From contig CADECY010000031.1 in assembly GCA_902825945.1 (NCBI GenBank), forward strand, positions 1-64,000: a DNA stretch of 64,000 nucleotides. Reading direction: 5' to 3'. A program made the position numbers and the translations under genes. Position 1 is the first letter of the stretch. The number at the start of each line of letters is the position of its first letter. Origin of the DNA: an uncultured Acidobacteriota bacterium (GTDB lineage: Bacteria; Acidobacteriota; Terriglobia; Bryobacterales; Bryobacteraceae). A model generated the notes under the pieces. That model was not told the DNA's origin, did not search any database, and saw nothing but the letters and a program-made list of their open reading frames with translations. Of the stretch, positions 1-10,200 are shown piece by piece.

Positions 1-2
1 AA

Positions 3-506
<504 letters not shown>

Positions 507-520
507 CGAGCGGGCGCGAT

Positions 521-535
521 TGCAAATCAATTGCA
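521..535. promoter_or_regulatory. Palindrome TGCAAATCAATTGCA, possible Fur-family operator, copy 1
   Basis: An interrupted palindrome (TGCAA, five bases, TTGCA) lies 226 bases before the siderophore-receptor start. It differs at a single central base from a second copy at 604-618. A TTGACA hexamer at 536-541 directly abuts it. The 7-1-7 layout and the TGCAA half-sites resemble operators of Fur/Mur-type metalloregulators. The match is to the general architecture, not to a proven site. Confidence 0.5.
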
Positions 536-603
536 TTGACAGCGCAAGATCGATATTGACTAGCGGACCGTTTTGGTCCTATTATTTTCTAGAAGGTAGC
601 TTC

Positions 604-618
604 TGCAAATGAATTGCA
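604..618. promoter_or_regulatory. Palindrome TGCAAATGAATTGCA, possible Fur-family operator, copy 2
   Basis: This is the second copy of the motif at 521-535, with centres 83 bases apart. The symmetry extends outward so that 8-base arms (TTCTGCAA and TTGCAGAA) pair over 601-621. It sits 143 bases upstream of the siderophore-receptor start codon. A GGACC/GGTCC hairpin followed by TATTATTTT lies between the copies at 565-588 and may end the upstream transcript. Confidence 0.5.
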
Positions 619-761
619 GAAACGCTTCGATCTTTTCATAGAGGTCCCGCGGGCGTTCTTGGCCGAGCAACCCGCGGAACCGGCATCGCAAACCACCGGA
701 GCGGTCCGCGAATTCCCAGCATACAGGGAAGCGGGCGGGCTCCGCAAAGGAGACTGTCCCC

Positions 762-3068
762 ATGGACACATCAGGATTCGTCCGCCCAGTCGTCACGCTG
801 GCGTGGACTCTTTTCGCCGCAGCGGCGTTTTCGGCGGAACCCGGCGTGAGCGGCGAGGTCCGGGATCGCTCGGGCCTCCCCGTGCCGGCCGAAGTACGTT
901 TCTCGAAAGAGGGCCGCGAGATCAGCAGAGTGCGAGCGAATGCCTCCGGCCGGTTCGAGGCCAACGCGATCGATGTCCCATTCGAAGTCAGCGTGTCAGC
1001 GGAGGGATTCGAAGCCGTGACGACGACCGTCCGGGCAACTGGCGCACCGCTGTCGATCATCCTCGATGTCAGCAAGACAAGCGCGGTGATCGAGGTGGTG
1101 GCTCGGGCCGCCGAGGTGAGTGGATCGGTCAGCAAGAGTTCCTTGACACTGCTCGAGACGCCACAATCGGTTTCCGTGGTTCCGCGGGAGCAGTTCGTCG
1201 CGCAGGCGCCACTGAATGTGCAAGAGGCGCTCCGTTACGCTCCGGGGGTCCGCGCCGAGCAATACGGATTCGACGCGCGGGGGGACTGGGCCTCGATTCG
1301 CGGAGGTTCTTCCGGCCAGTTTCTCAACGGCATGCGAAACCTGTTCGGTTCCTACAACAACGTCAGACCCGAGCCATTCGCGCTCGAACAGATCGAGGTG
1401 ATGCGGGGGCCGTCGTCGGTGCTGTTCGGGCAGGGCGGCTTCGGTGGAGTCATCAACATCGTTACCAAAAGGCCGCAGACGGTCCCCCGGGGCGAAGTCG
1501 CGCTGCAAGTGGGGAGTTTCGGACGCAAACAGATCGGAGTCGATTTCACCGGTCCGGCCGGAACATCGAACAAGCTCTTCTACCGCCTCGTGGCGGTGGG
1601 CCGGGATAGCGGCACGCAGGTGCACTATGTACCCGACGACCGCCTGTTGGCGGCACCCGCGATCACGTGGCGGCCTGCGGAGGGGACACGGCTGACCCTG
1701 CTCGGCAATCTGCAGGAAGACCGGATGGGATCGTCGGTGGGATTCTTTCCATGGCAGGGTACGCTGCTGCCACATCCGATCGCGCCGATCCACACAGCGA
1801 CATTCATCAGCGAACCCGGCTTCGACGAATACCTGTCGGGCGCGCGTTCCGGAGGATGGCTGTTCGAGCACCGCTTCGCAAGCCGGTGGACCCTTCGCCA
1901 GAACTTCAACTATTCGCACAGCCGGGTTAGCTATCAGACGCTCTATTCCGCCTTTGCTCCACGGCCCGGATTCAACTCCGGGGATCGAACGATGAATCGA
2001 GTGATCTACCTGAACAAGCCCACGGCAAACAGCCCAGTGATCGACACGAATGTCGAAACGCGCTTTCAGACTGGATTTCTGCGGCACCTGTTCCTCGCCG
2101 GCGCCGATTTCCAGCAGGCTTCGATCACGGGAACCACGGCGTTCGCCAACTCGACGCCGATCGACGTGTTCGCGCCAGTCTACGGCAACTACACGGTTCC
2201 CGCCCTGACGCCATTCGCCAAGAGCCGGCAGCGCCAGACCGGAATCTATGTTCAGGATCAGATCAAGGCGGGGGAGCGGTTGTCGCTTCTGTTGGGAGTC
2301 CGCCGCGACCGGGCGGAAGCGGAAACGGTGGGCAGTGCCGCTTCCAAGCTCCACTCATCCGCAACGACGGGCCGCGTTGGACTGGTGTACGCAGCTCCCT
2401 TCGGGCTCGCGCCTTACTTCAGCTACACCGAGTCATTCCTTCCCATCGCTGGATTCGACTTCTTCAATCAGCCATTCAAACCTCAGCGAGGAAAGCAGTG
2501 GGAAACCGGCGTCAAGCATGAGGCCGTCAATGGAAGGATTTTCGCGGCTGCAGCGCTGTTCGACATCCGCGAAACCAACCGCCGGACGCCCGATCCCGGC
2601 AATCCGAGGAACAGCATCCAAGTGGGAGAGGCGCAAAGCCGGGGCGGCGATCTCGAGTTTCGCGCGAGGCTCGAGCCCGGAATCGTGCTCATCGGCTCCT
2701 ACGCCTACAACCTCGTCCGTGTTACGCGGAGCAACACATCCGATCTCGGAAAGCGCCTTCCCACGATGCCTCTCCACCTGGCGTCGGTTTGGGTGACGCG
2801 AGAATTCCGCACGGGCGCGGATTCGCGATTGACCATCGGACCCGGCATCCGCTACACGGGCGCTTCGTTCGACGGCAATGACGCGCTACGGACACCGGCC
2901 TACACGCTGTTCGACGCGATGATCGCCTGGGAACGCGGGGCATGGCGCGCTAGCCTCAATGGCGCGAACCTCGGCGACAAGGTCTATGTTGCGGCCTGCC
3001 TGGCGCGCGGAGACTGCTTCTACGGTTCCCGGCGGAATGCCATCTTGGGCGTTAGCTACAGGTTCTGA
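762..3068 (+). CDS. TonB-dependent siderophore receptor
   Basis: A 768-residue outer-membrane receptor expected to import ferric siderophores using TonB energy. A signal peptide ends near residue 27 (AAFSA). It is followed by a small beta-sandwich CarboxypepD_reg-like domain at about 29-105. The plug domain carries the siderophore-receptor pattern LETPQSVSVVPREQF, then LNVQEALRYAPGV, the EVMRGPSSVLFGQG region and GGVINIVTKRP. A long beta barrel ends in a terminal Phe (GVSYRF), as needed for BAM insertion. AAAGGAG at 746-752 supports the ATG. A PepSY membrane protein starts two bases after the stop, so the two are probably co-transcribed. Two palindromes upstream suggest metal-dependent control. 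The substrate cannot be named from sequence, and no TonB/ExbBD gene is present here. Confidence 0.92.
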   Translation: MDTSGFVRPVVTLAWTLFAAAAFSAEPGVSGEVRDRSGLPVPAEVRFSKEGREISRVRANASGRFEANAIDVPFEVSVSAEGFEAVTTTVRATGAPLSIILDVSKTSAVIEVVARAAEVSGSVSKSSLTLLETPQSVSVVPREQFVAQAPLNVQEALRYAPGVRAEQYGFDARGDWASIRGGSSGQFLNGMRNLFGSYNNVRPEPFALEQIEVMRGPSSVLFGQGGFGGVINIVTKRPQTVPRGEVALQVGSFGRKQIGVDFTGPAGTSNKLFYRLVAVGRDSGTQVHYVPDDRLLAAPAITWRPAEGTRLTLLGNLQEDRMGSSVGFFPWQGTLLPHPIAPIHTATFISEPGFDEYLSGARSGGWLFEHRFASRWTLRQNFNYSHSRVSYQTLYSAFAPRPGFNSGDRTMNRVIYLNKPTANSPVIDTNVETRFQTGFLRHLFLAGADFQQASITGTTAFANSTPIDVFAPVYGNYTVPALTPFAKSRQRQTGIYVQDQIKAGERLSLLLGVRRDRAEAETVGSAASKLHSSATTGRVGLVYAAPFGLAPYFSYTESFLPIAGFDFFNQPFKPQRGKQWETGVKHEAVNGRIFAAAALFDIRETNRRTPDPGNPRNSIQVGEAQSRGGDLEFRARLEPGIVLIGSYAYNLVRVTRSNTSDLGKRLPTMPLHLASVWVTREFRTGADSRLTIGPGIRYTGASFDGNDALRTPAYTLFDAMIAWERGAWRASLNGANLGDKVYVAACLARGDCFYGSRRNAILGVSYRF

Positions 3069-3070
3069 CG

Positions 3071-4294
3071 ATGTGGACACAATGGCTCGACCGGCCCAGA
3101 TCGGTGCCGGCACGGCGGGCGCTGTATCAGGTTCACTTGTGGACGGGGGTGATCCTCGGGCTCTACATCCTGCTGATGGGGATCACGGGCGCGGCGCTCG
3201 TGTTCCGCGACGAGATCGAACATGGACTCGAGGACCGATGGCCCGGCATCGTCCCGGTCGAGGAACCCAGGGCGGATCTCGACGCGGTGGCGGACCGGAT
3301 GCGAAGAGCCTATCCCGAGCGTACCTTGACCGCGCTCGTCAGCACGGTTCCACCGAACCATCTGACCATTCGCGGCTACTTGCGCCAAGGCGATGATTAC
3401 CTGGCAATCGACGCGCATCCGCTGACTGGCGAGATCCTGGGAGTGGCCCCGCGCATCGCGTTTCTGGACTGGCTGCGTGATCTGCATTTCAATCTGCTGT
3501 CCGGCCGCACCGGGCGAATCGTGAATGGCGTTGGCGCGCTTTGCCTGCTGCTGATGAGCCTGACCGGGATCGTGATCTGGTGGCCAGGGCGCGCGCTTTG
3601 GCGGCGCGCGATCACGGTCGATTGGAAGCGCCGTTGGAAGCGGGTTACCTGGGATCTCCACGGCGCCACCGGTTTCTGGACCTTGACTCTCCTCGCGATT
3701 TGGGGAGTGTCGGGGGCCTACTTTGCGTGGCCGCCAGCGTTTCGGGCCTTGGTGAACGCGATCTCGCCACTCTCGTTCACGATTCCACCTCCACCCGCCG
3801 CCCTGGCCGCACGCACGCCGCCGGGGCCGCGCCTGGAGCCCCTTCTCGAGACCGCCCGCGGTCTTTCGCCGGGTGCCCGATTGCTGAGCGTCTCGTATCC
3901 GATCGACGCCAAGGGACACCTCCGCATCTTCCTCGCCAGGGAGGATCCACCGTCGTACGACACGGCCGACTACCACTATTTCGATCCCTTCACCGGCAAG
4001 CATCTCGGTGTCTGGCACCGTGGCATCAACCGGTCCGCTGGAGACGCTGTAATGGCCTGGATCGCTCCGTTGCACTTCGGCACCTTCGGAGGAGAGGGCT
4101 CGGCCGGCATCGCGATCAAGGTCCTCTGGGTGCTTCTTGGACTGTCGCCGGCGGTACTGGCGGTGTCCGGCCTGCTCATCTACTGGAACCGCTTTCTATC
4201 GAAGAAGCTCGGGCGCGCGCCGGGCTACACTGGTTCCTTACCTGCTCATGAGAACCATCATTTTGGCGGAACCAGGCAAGTTCCTCCTCACTGA
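3071..4294 (+). CDS. PepSY-associated TM helix domain protein, putative ferric-siderophore reductase
   Basis: A 407-residue inner-membrane protein with four hydrophobic helices: near residues 19-42, a helix in the MSLTGIVIWW region, one around WTLTLLAIWGVSGAYF, and a C-terminal helix in VLAVSGLLIYWNR. Large soluble loops hold the PepSY-type domain. Histidines sit at the helix edges (VHLWTG, LHFNLL, LHGATG, LHFGTFGG), as in the PiuB/FsrB-like family, where they are thought to bind heme or assist iron reduction. It follows the siderophore receptor by two bases, which supports a role in iron release from siderophores. The 3' end overlaps the next gene by 47 bases, which is unusually long. Confidence 0.88.
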   Translation: MWTQWLDRPRSVPARRALYQVHLWTGVILGLYILLMGITGAALVFRDEIEHGLEDRWPGIVPVEEPRADLDAVADRMRRAYPERTLTALVSTVPPNHLTIRGYLRQGDDYLAIDAHPLTGEILGVAPRIAFLDWLRDLHFNLLSGRTGRIVNGVGALCLLLMSLTGIVIWWPGRALWRRAITVDWKRRWKRVTWDLHGATGFWTLTLLAIWGVSGAYFAWPPAFRALVNAISPLSFTIPPPPAALAARTPPGPRLEPLLETARGLSPGARLLSVSYPIDAKGHLRIFLAREDPPSYDTADYHYFDPFTGKHLGVWHRGINRSAGDAVMAWIAPLHFGTFGGEGSAGIAIKVLWVLLGLSPAVLAVSGLLIYWNRFLSKKLGRAPGYTGSLPAHENHHFGGTRQVPPH

Positions 4295-5243
4295 CACAAC
4301 CGCGCCCGGCGAGCCCGGCCCCGGCGAAGTACGAGTCGCGGTGAGAGGAATCGGCATCTGCGGAACCGATCTCCACGCGTATCGCGGTAAGCAACCGTTC
4401 TTCAGCTATCCGCGAATTCTCGGACACGAGCTCGGCGTCGAAGTTACGGCGGTGGGCGAAGGCGTTTCGGCCGTCAAGCGCGGAGACCGCTGTTCCGTGA
4501 ATCCGTACATGAATTGCGGCGAGTGCGGCGCCTGCCGTCGCGGGACGACGAACTGCTGCGAAAAGCTACGCGTGCTCGGAGTGCATGTCGACGGCGGGAT
4601 GCGCGAAGAGATCGTGGTTCCGGCCACACACCTCTATCCGAGCGAGAAGCTCAGTGTCGCGCAACTGGCTCTGGTCGAAACGCTCGGCATTGGCGCGCAC
4701 GCGGTGGGCCGCGGCAAGCCGCAACCGGGCGAACGGACGCTCGTGATCGGCGCGGGGCCGATCGGACTCGCAGTGCTCGAGTTCTTGAAGCTCGAGGGCG
4801 CGGACCTCGGCCTGCTCGAACTCGTTGATTCGCGGCGTGGGTTCGCGGCCGAGCGATTCCCCGCGCTGCGCGCGTACTCGAACCTCGAGGAGGCGCAAGC
4901 GAAGTCCGATGCGACGCTGGTGTTCGATTGCACGGGCAATCCCGCGTCGATGCACGCGGCCTTCAAGCTGCCAGTGAACGGCGGCCGGCTCGTGTTCGTC
5001 GGATTGTTCGTGGGTGACGTGACGTTCCACGATCCGGAGTTCCATCGCAAGGAGCTCACGTTGCTCGCCAGCCGCAACGCGAGGCCTGATGAGCATCGCC
5101 GCATCGTCTCGCTGCTCGAAACCGGGCAAATCGACACGAATCCTTGGATTTCCGAACGCGCGCCCGCGATGGATATCGTGATGCGATTCCCGCGCTGGCT
5201 CGATCCCGCGGCGGGCGTGGTGAAAGCAGTACTCGAATTCTAA
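4248..5243 (+). CDS. Zinc-dependent alcohol/polyol dehydrogenase (MDR family)
   Basis: A 331-residue medium-chain dehydrogenase. Catalytic zinc ligands are recognisable as Cys38 in GICGTD and His60-Glu61 in GHE. A structural zinc site is formed by Cys90, Cys93, Cys96 and Cys103/104. The Rossmann motif GAGPIG follows. The closest recognisable groups are sugar and polyol dehydrogenases such as threonine, sorbitol, galactitol-phosphate or L-gulonate dehydrogenases. The exact substrate is not determinable. The frame extends upstream to 4137, but homologous sequence begins with MRTIILAEPG, so the start at 4248 is chosen. An SDR and a ThuA-like protein follow closely, suggesting a small sugar-oxidation operon. 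Confidence 0.88.
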   Translation: MRTIILAEPGKFLLTDTTAPGEPGPGEVRVAVRGIGICGTDLHAYRGKQPFFSYPRILGHELGVEVTAVGEGVSAVKRGDRCSVNPYMNCGECGACRRGTTNCCEKLRVLGVHVDGGMREEIVVPATHLYPSEKLSVAQLALVETLGIGAHAVGRGKPQPGERTLVIGAGPIGLAVLEFLKLEGADLGLLELVDSRRGFAAERFPALRAYSNLEEAQAKSDATLVFDCTGNPASMHAAFKLPVNGGRLVFVGLFVGDVTFHDPEFHRKELTLLASRNARPDEHRRIVSLLETGQIDTNPWISERAPAMDIVMRFPRWLDPAAGVVKAVLEF

Positions 5244-5267
5244 TCTCAGTGGAGCTTTTTTCCTTTC

Positions 5268-6050
5268 ATGGCAACAGTGCGTAACTACATGGACCTCAGC
5301 GGCCGGGTGGCCGTGGTGATTGGCGGAACATCCGGACTCGGCCGCGTGATGGCCCTCGGGCTTGCCCAGGCGGGCGCGGACGTGGTGGTAACGGGCCGCC
5401 GCGAGAACCTGATCGATGACGTGGCCAAGGAGATCGAAGCCTTCGGCCGCCGCACGATCCGCAAGACCGCGGACGTGCTCGATCGCCCTTCTCTCGACGC
5501 CTTTCGCGACGCTGTGCTCGCTGAGTTCGGGCAGATCGATATCCTGTTGAACGCGGCCGGACGCACGGTCCGAAAGCCGACAGTCGATCAGCCGATCGAG
5601 GAGTTTCGAGCGATCATGGAGACCAACCTCACGGGCATGGTGATGTCGTGCCAGAGCTTCTATGAGCCGCTCGTGAAGAGCGGACACGGCCGCGTGATCA
5701 ACATCGCGTCGCTCAGCTCGTTCGTGAGTTTGAAGGAAGTGGCCGCCTACGCCGCATCGAAGGCCGGCGTGCTGTCGCTCACCAAGAGCCTGGCGATCGA
5801 ATGGGCGCCGAAAGGTGTCAACGTCAACGCGATCGCGCCGGGTGTTTATCGCACCGAGTTGAATTCGGCGCTTCTCGATGGCACCGATCGCGGTAAGGAG
5901 TTCCTGCTGCGCACACCGATGAAGCGCTTTGGCAAGGCCGAGGAACTGGTTGGCGCCGCGCTCTTGCTCGCCTCCGATGCGTCGAGCTTCATTACCGGCG
6001 AGTGCATCGCCGTCGATGGCGGATTCCTGTGCTCCGGCGTGAATTCGTAG
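5268..6050 (+). CDS. SDR family oxidoreductase (gluconate 5-dehydrogenase/KduD-like)
   Basis: A 260-residue classical short-chain dehydrogenase. The cofactor loop is GGTSGLGR near residues 19-26. The NAAG structural motif and the catalytic set Ser148, Tyr161 and Lys165 (YAASK) are all present. The C-terminal ITGECIAVDGG is typical of the family. The SLAIEWAPKGVNVNAIAPG stretch resembles gluconate 5-dehydrogenase and 2-deoxy-D-gluconate dehydrogenase. Together with the preceding zinc dehydrogenase it suggests sequential oxidation and reduction of a sugar acid or polyol. The gene starts 24 bases after the dehydrogenase stop and overlaps the downstream ThuA-like gene. Confidence 0.88.
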   Translation: MATVRNYMDLSGRVAVVIGGTSGLGRVMALGLAQAGADVVVTGRRENLIDDVAKEIEAFGRRTIRKTADVLDRPSLDAFRDAVLAEFGQIDILLNAAGRTVRKPTVDQPIEEFRAIMETNLTGMVMSCQSFYEPLVKSGHGRVINIASLSSFVSLKEVAAYAASKAGVLSLTKSLAIEWAPKGVNVNAIAPGVYRTELNSALLDGTDRGKEFLLRTPMKRFGKAEELVGAALLLASDASSFITGECIAVDGGFLCSGVNS

Positions 6051-6721
6051 CGCTCGTGGCGGCGGCTCCCGCGTTCGGCGAGGAGCCGCCGATCCGAGTC
6101 CAACTCACAACGGGCGGACACGCGCACGACATCTCGTTCTACGGCGTATTCGAGGGAGATCGCGCGCTGCGAATCGACGTGAATCCGCATCCGTCCGCGT
6201 TCCGGCGCGACCTGCGCAAATCGGTCGATGTCCTGGTGATGTACGACATGGTGGATGTCGATGGGGAGAAGGAGCGGTCGAATCTGCAAGCCTTCGTCGA
6301 GGCGGATAAGGGGCTCGTCGTCCTGCATCACGCGCTCTGCGGAAACTGGCGATGGAAGTGGTGGTACGAGGAGGTGGTGGGCGGGCGCTACCTGATGGGC
6401 GATGACGCGGGCATGAAGAAGTCCACGTTCAAGCACGATGTCGACATCGCGGTGAAACCGGTGGCGGAGCATCCCGTGGTGAAAGGCGTCGGCCCGTTCA
6501 CGGTGTTCGACGAGACGTACAAGGGGATGTGGCTTTCCCCGAAGAGCCGGGTGCTTCTCGAAACCGATCATCCGGATGGAGACCGCGCGGTGGCCTGGAT
6601 CGGTCCGCACGCGAAGTCGCGGGTCGCGGTGATTCAACTCGGGCATGGGCCGGAGGCGCACAGGCATCCCGTCTACCGGAGGTTGGTCTCGAACGCGATT
6701 CACTGGGCAGCGCGGCGGTAG
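6029..6721 (+). CDS. ThuA-like domain protein, probably exported
   Basis: A roughly 230-residue protein of the ThuA family, which has a class I glutamine-amidotransferase-like fold and is usually linked to sugar or trehalose utilisation. Visible patterns are TTGGHAHD near the start, DVLVMYDM, KGLVVLHHALC, a region around GGRYLMGD, and FTVFDETYKGMW. The GTG at 6029 is chosen because it gives MLRREFVALVAAAPAFG, a short hydrophobic leader typical of exported proteins in this group. That start overlaps the SDR stop by 22 bases. An upstream GTG at 6002 is possible. The biochemical activity of the family is poorly known. Confidence 0.8.
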   Translation: MLRREFVALVAAAPAFGEEPPIRVQLTTGGHAHDISFYGVFEGDRALRIDVNPHPSAFRRDLRKSVDVLVMYDMVDVDGEKERSNLQAFVEADKGLVVLHHALCGNWRWKWWYEEVVGGRYLMGDDAGMKKSTFKHDVDIAVKPVAEHPVVKGVGPFTVFDETYKGMWLSPKSRVLLETDHPDGDRAVAWIGPHAKSRVAVIQLGHGPEAHRHPVYRRLVSNAIHWAARR

Positions 6722-7298
6722 CGCGCGCTGGCGCCCTCCACGCCAACAGGTGGTTCAGAAGTCTGATGAATAACGCTTGGTTGTTCCACGGTCCCCAGCC
6801 GGTGCCGAGGCTTGACCGTTCGGTATCACCACGCTGGTCGAATTGGTTCCCACCTTTTGGCCGCTCGCTGTGAGCAGGCCACCGCCCGGACTAATCGAAT
6901 GTTCGGCTGCACGAGGTTCACGAAGTAGAAGTGGGCGCTGGCCAATGCCGTCCAGGAACAATTGAGCCAGCCACCTCGTTCAAGGAGCTTCTCGAGGCCG
7001 CCGTCCGCAAAGGGATCGACGCGGGACTCGCTCCACCCACAGGTCCAGGCGACTGCGAGGGACGCGGTGCGCACGAGCAAGAGCACATGTAGGCGTCGGA
7101 GACACCAGCCTTTCCGCCGCACCGCCGGATGCGCCAAAGCACGATGCCGGCACATGAGAGCAGAAACAGCGCCGCGTCGATGATCGTATTCTTCTGAGTC
7201 ACGCTCAGCGTGGAACCGGACTCCCCGAGAACAACACCTTGCGCCGCTCTGGAGTGGATCAGAGCGGCTCTCTTCATCCGCGGTGCCGCTGGCCGCCG
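6722..7298. other. Gene-poor stretch, possible decayed gene
   Basis: This is the longest interval without a convincing gene (577 bases), lying between the 3' ends of two convergent genes. On the minus strand a 119-codon frame (7277 to 6918) contains a plausible membrane-spanning segment (DAALFLLSCAGIVLWRIRR) before turning into Ser/Pro-rich sequence that looks out of frame. A second minus-strand frame (7155 to 6826) contains protein-like text such as TALASAHFYFVNLVQPN. This is consistent with a frameshifted remnant, but I recognise no family. No tRNA or repeat is evident. Confidence 0.3.
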
Positions 7299-10200
7299 TC
7301 AGAAATTGATCTTGGCGCCGAGCATGGTCTGCCGCGACGTGCTGATCACGCTGTCGCGGATGCGCCCGAAAAGCGCGGATGTGATCGTCGTCGTCGGGAA
7401 TCCGAACGAAGGCGAGTTGGTGAAGTTGACGAAGTCTACGCGAAGCTCGAGGCTAAACCGCTCGGTGAGGCTCGTCTTCTTCGCCAGACTGAAGTCGAGA
7501 TTGTAGACTCCGTCGCCGCGGAAGAAGTTGCGTCCGGTGTTGCCGTATTCGCCGATCCCAGGCGCGGTGAACTTGCCGCGTTCGGAAGGATTGAAGTACC
7601 AGACGAGTCCATCTTCCTGGCGGGTTTGTCCGTCGGCGCGGGTGCAGCCGTTGCAGTTGGCGAACGAGCCGACGAAGCTATTGAACGTGCTCGAACCCGA
7701 GAAGACGCTGAACGGACGTCCGCTCGTGACGCGGAACAACCCGCTCAGGTTCCATCCGCCAATCAAGCGATCGACCACCGGATTGGCGCTCGAAGCGAAG
7801 CGCTTCCCGCGGCCGAAAGGCAACTCCTGCGTGCCGATCATCTGAAGCTGATGCGTACGGTCGAAATCGGAGATCGCGTAGTTCAGCTTCCGGTTGTTGA
7901 TGTCGTGCGGAGTGTTCGCCGCTGTCTGTGTCGCGCCGCCGCCGGCGAGCGTGAACGTCGGGTCGTAGGAGCGGGTGTCCATCGCCTTCGACCACGTGTA
8001 GTAAGCCTGGATGTTGGCGCCCGACTTGAAGCGCCGGTCGATTCCGATCTGCAGCGAGTGGAAGGTCGAGAAATCGTTCGAGTCGATCACGCTCAATCCG
8101 CCCGAAAACTGCGGATACGGATAGAAGAAGTACGGACCGAGTCCCGAAGCGTTCGAGAGATTGGTGCCCGACTGCGTGCGTTGCGCGAGCGCGTTTGCGA
8201 CACCCGCCACGTTGTTGATGCGAAGATCCGGAGCGAACTGGCGCCGCAGGAACGCGGCTCCGGATTCACCGGCATTGCGGCGGCCATCGGCTGAGAATAG
8301 CCGGTCGAGCAGTTGGCTCTCGCCCCCGCCAGACGCAGTGCGGAAAGCGTCGAGGAAGCCATTCGAGCGGATCTCGGCCTGATTCACGTTATAGCCTCCG
8401 AGCAGGTTGTGCGCGCGGCGGCCGATGTAGTTCACCTCGACCACCGTGCGATCGGCTACCTGCCGCTGAATTCCGAACGACCACATATGCGTCTGCGGAG
8501 TCTCGAGGTTCGGATCCACCACGGTATTCGAAGCCAGGCTGAAGGGAACCGGCTGCGCGAGGTCCTGAGGCGTTCGAGTTGGAGTCAGCGATGGGAGGCC
8601 CGCGAGCCGCCCGCCCGCGGCTCCGTAGGCGGAGTTCACTTCGCCGAGCACGCTGCCCGGCATCGACGGCAGCAGGAATGAGCTCAGCAGGAACGTCGGC
8701 AGGCGGTCATACGCCAAACGATAATTACTCCGGATCGACGTCTTCGAATCGCCGAAGGGATCCCAAGCGAAGCCGATCGACGGGCTCCAGTTGTTGTAGT
8801 CGCTCCGGTACAAATTGCCTGCGCTCCAGCGCAGAGTGTTCGATGGCGCCGTTCCCGCGGCGATCGCCGTGCCGGGCGTCAGCAGAGGCTGCTGACCCGC
8901 GGAGGTGGGCTGCTTGCGGCCTTCCCATCGCAAGCCGAGGTCGAGCGTCAGGCGTTTCGAGACCTTCCACGTATCCTGGAAATACACGTCGTACTCGTAG
9001 AACCGCGAGTCGAAGTCGAACGTGCCGGTGCGAAAACTGTTGCCCTGCGCGACGAACCCTTGCATCAGTGTGCCCACGCGGCCAAGCAGGAGGTTGATCA
9101 TCGACTCGAGCGCCGGCCGGTCCACTGCCTGGTTCACCGCGGCGGGCAATCCGAACGCCGTCGGGTTCACCGTGTTCAGTGTACGGTCGAAGTTGACCTG
9201 CAGGGCCGAGTTCTGGCCGCCGATGCTGCCGCGCGTATCGAGATGTTGAACGAAGCGGAAGTTCGCGCCGCCCTTGAACGCGTGCGCACCGGCGAAGTAG
9301 GAGAAGTTGTCGACGAACTGATAGGTCTTGAGCGTCCGCTCATTGCCGAACGTGGTCGCGACCGGAATCGTCACGGCCGATCCGGTTTGCAGTGTCGGCC
9401 CGATAAAGGTCGGATTCTTGAGATCTTCCACTGGGTTCGGAAACTCGAACGCGAACGCGCTGTAACCGGCCACGAATTCGTTCGTGATCGCGGGCCGTGG
9501 ATTGGTGCGCCAGTTGAAAGCGTAGTTGCGCGGAGTTCGCTTGGTGTCGACCAGGCATGGTGCGCCGGGCACACGCGGCAAGCCGCCGTTGACGCCGTCG
9601 CACAGCGTATTCTGGAACCCGCCGTAGAGGCGCGCGAAGACGGTGTTCTTGTCGTTGATGATGTAGTCGATCTTCGCGGTGAGATCACGCTGCTTTTCGG
9701 TTTCGGTCGGACGGAAAACGTAACCGCCGTAGTTGAGCCCGTCGCCCGCCGCATCGAAACGATTCGGAACGGGCGTGCTCGCGAGTAGTTGGCGGATCGT
9801 GGGATCGAGGCCTCGGCGGTCAGGGTCGCTGGTTGCGATGTTGTAGGTCTGGACCGGCACGATCGGGTTTCCCGCCACATCCACTGATGCGCCCGCCACG
9901 CCCGCGGGCCGGTTCTGTCCCGCTGGATTGAAACGGAAGATCCCGTTGCGGGCCTGCTCGGTCAGCACAGTCGCGGTTTGGGAAACCGAGCGGACCGCAC
10001 GTAACTCCTGCCAGTTGGCGAAGTAGAACATCTTGTTCTTGCGGATGGGACCGCCCACCGAACCGCCATAGATGTTCTGGATGAAGTTCTGCTTGCCGAT
10101 TCGGTTGAGGTTGTCTTCCCACTGATTCGCGTTGAGCCGCGGCGTGCGGTAGAACCAGAACATGTTGCCGTGGATCTCGTTGCCACCGCTCTTGGTGACC

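Noticed and set aside
996..2354. Long open frame on the minus strand opposite the siderophore receptor
   Set aside because: It is a high-GC shadow frame. The plus-strand protein has clear receptor motifs and the antisense text has no recognisable domain, with many Arg/His runs.
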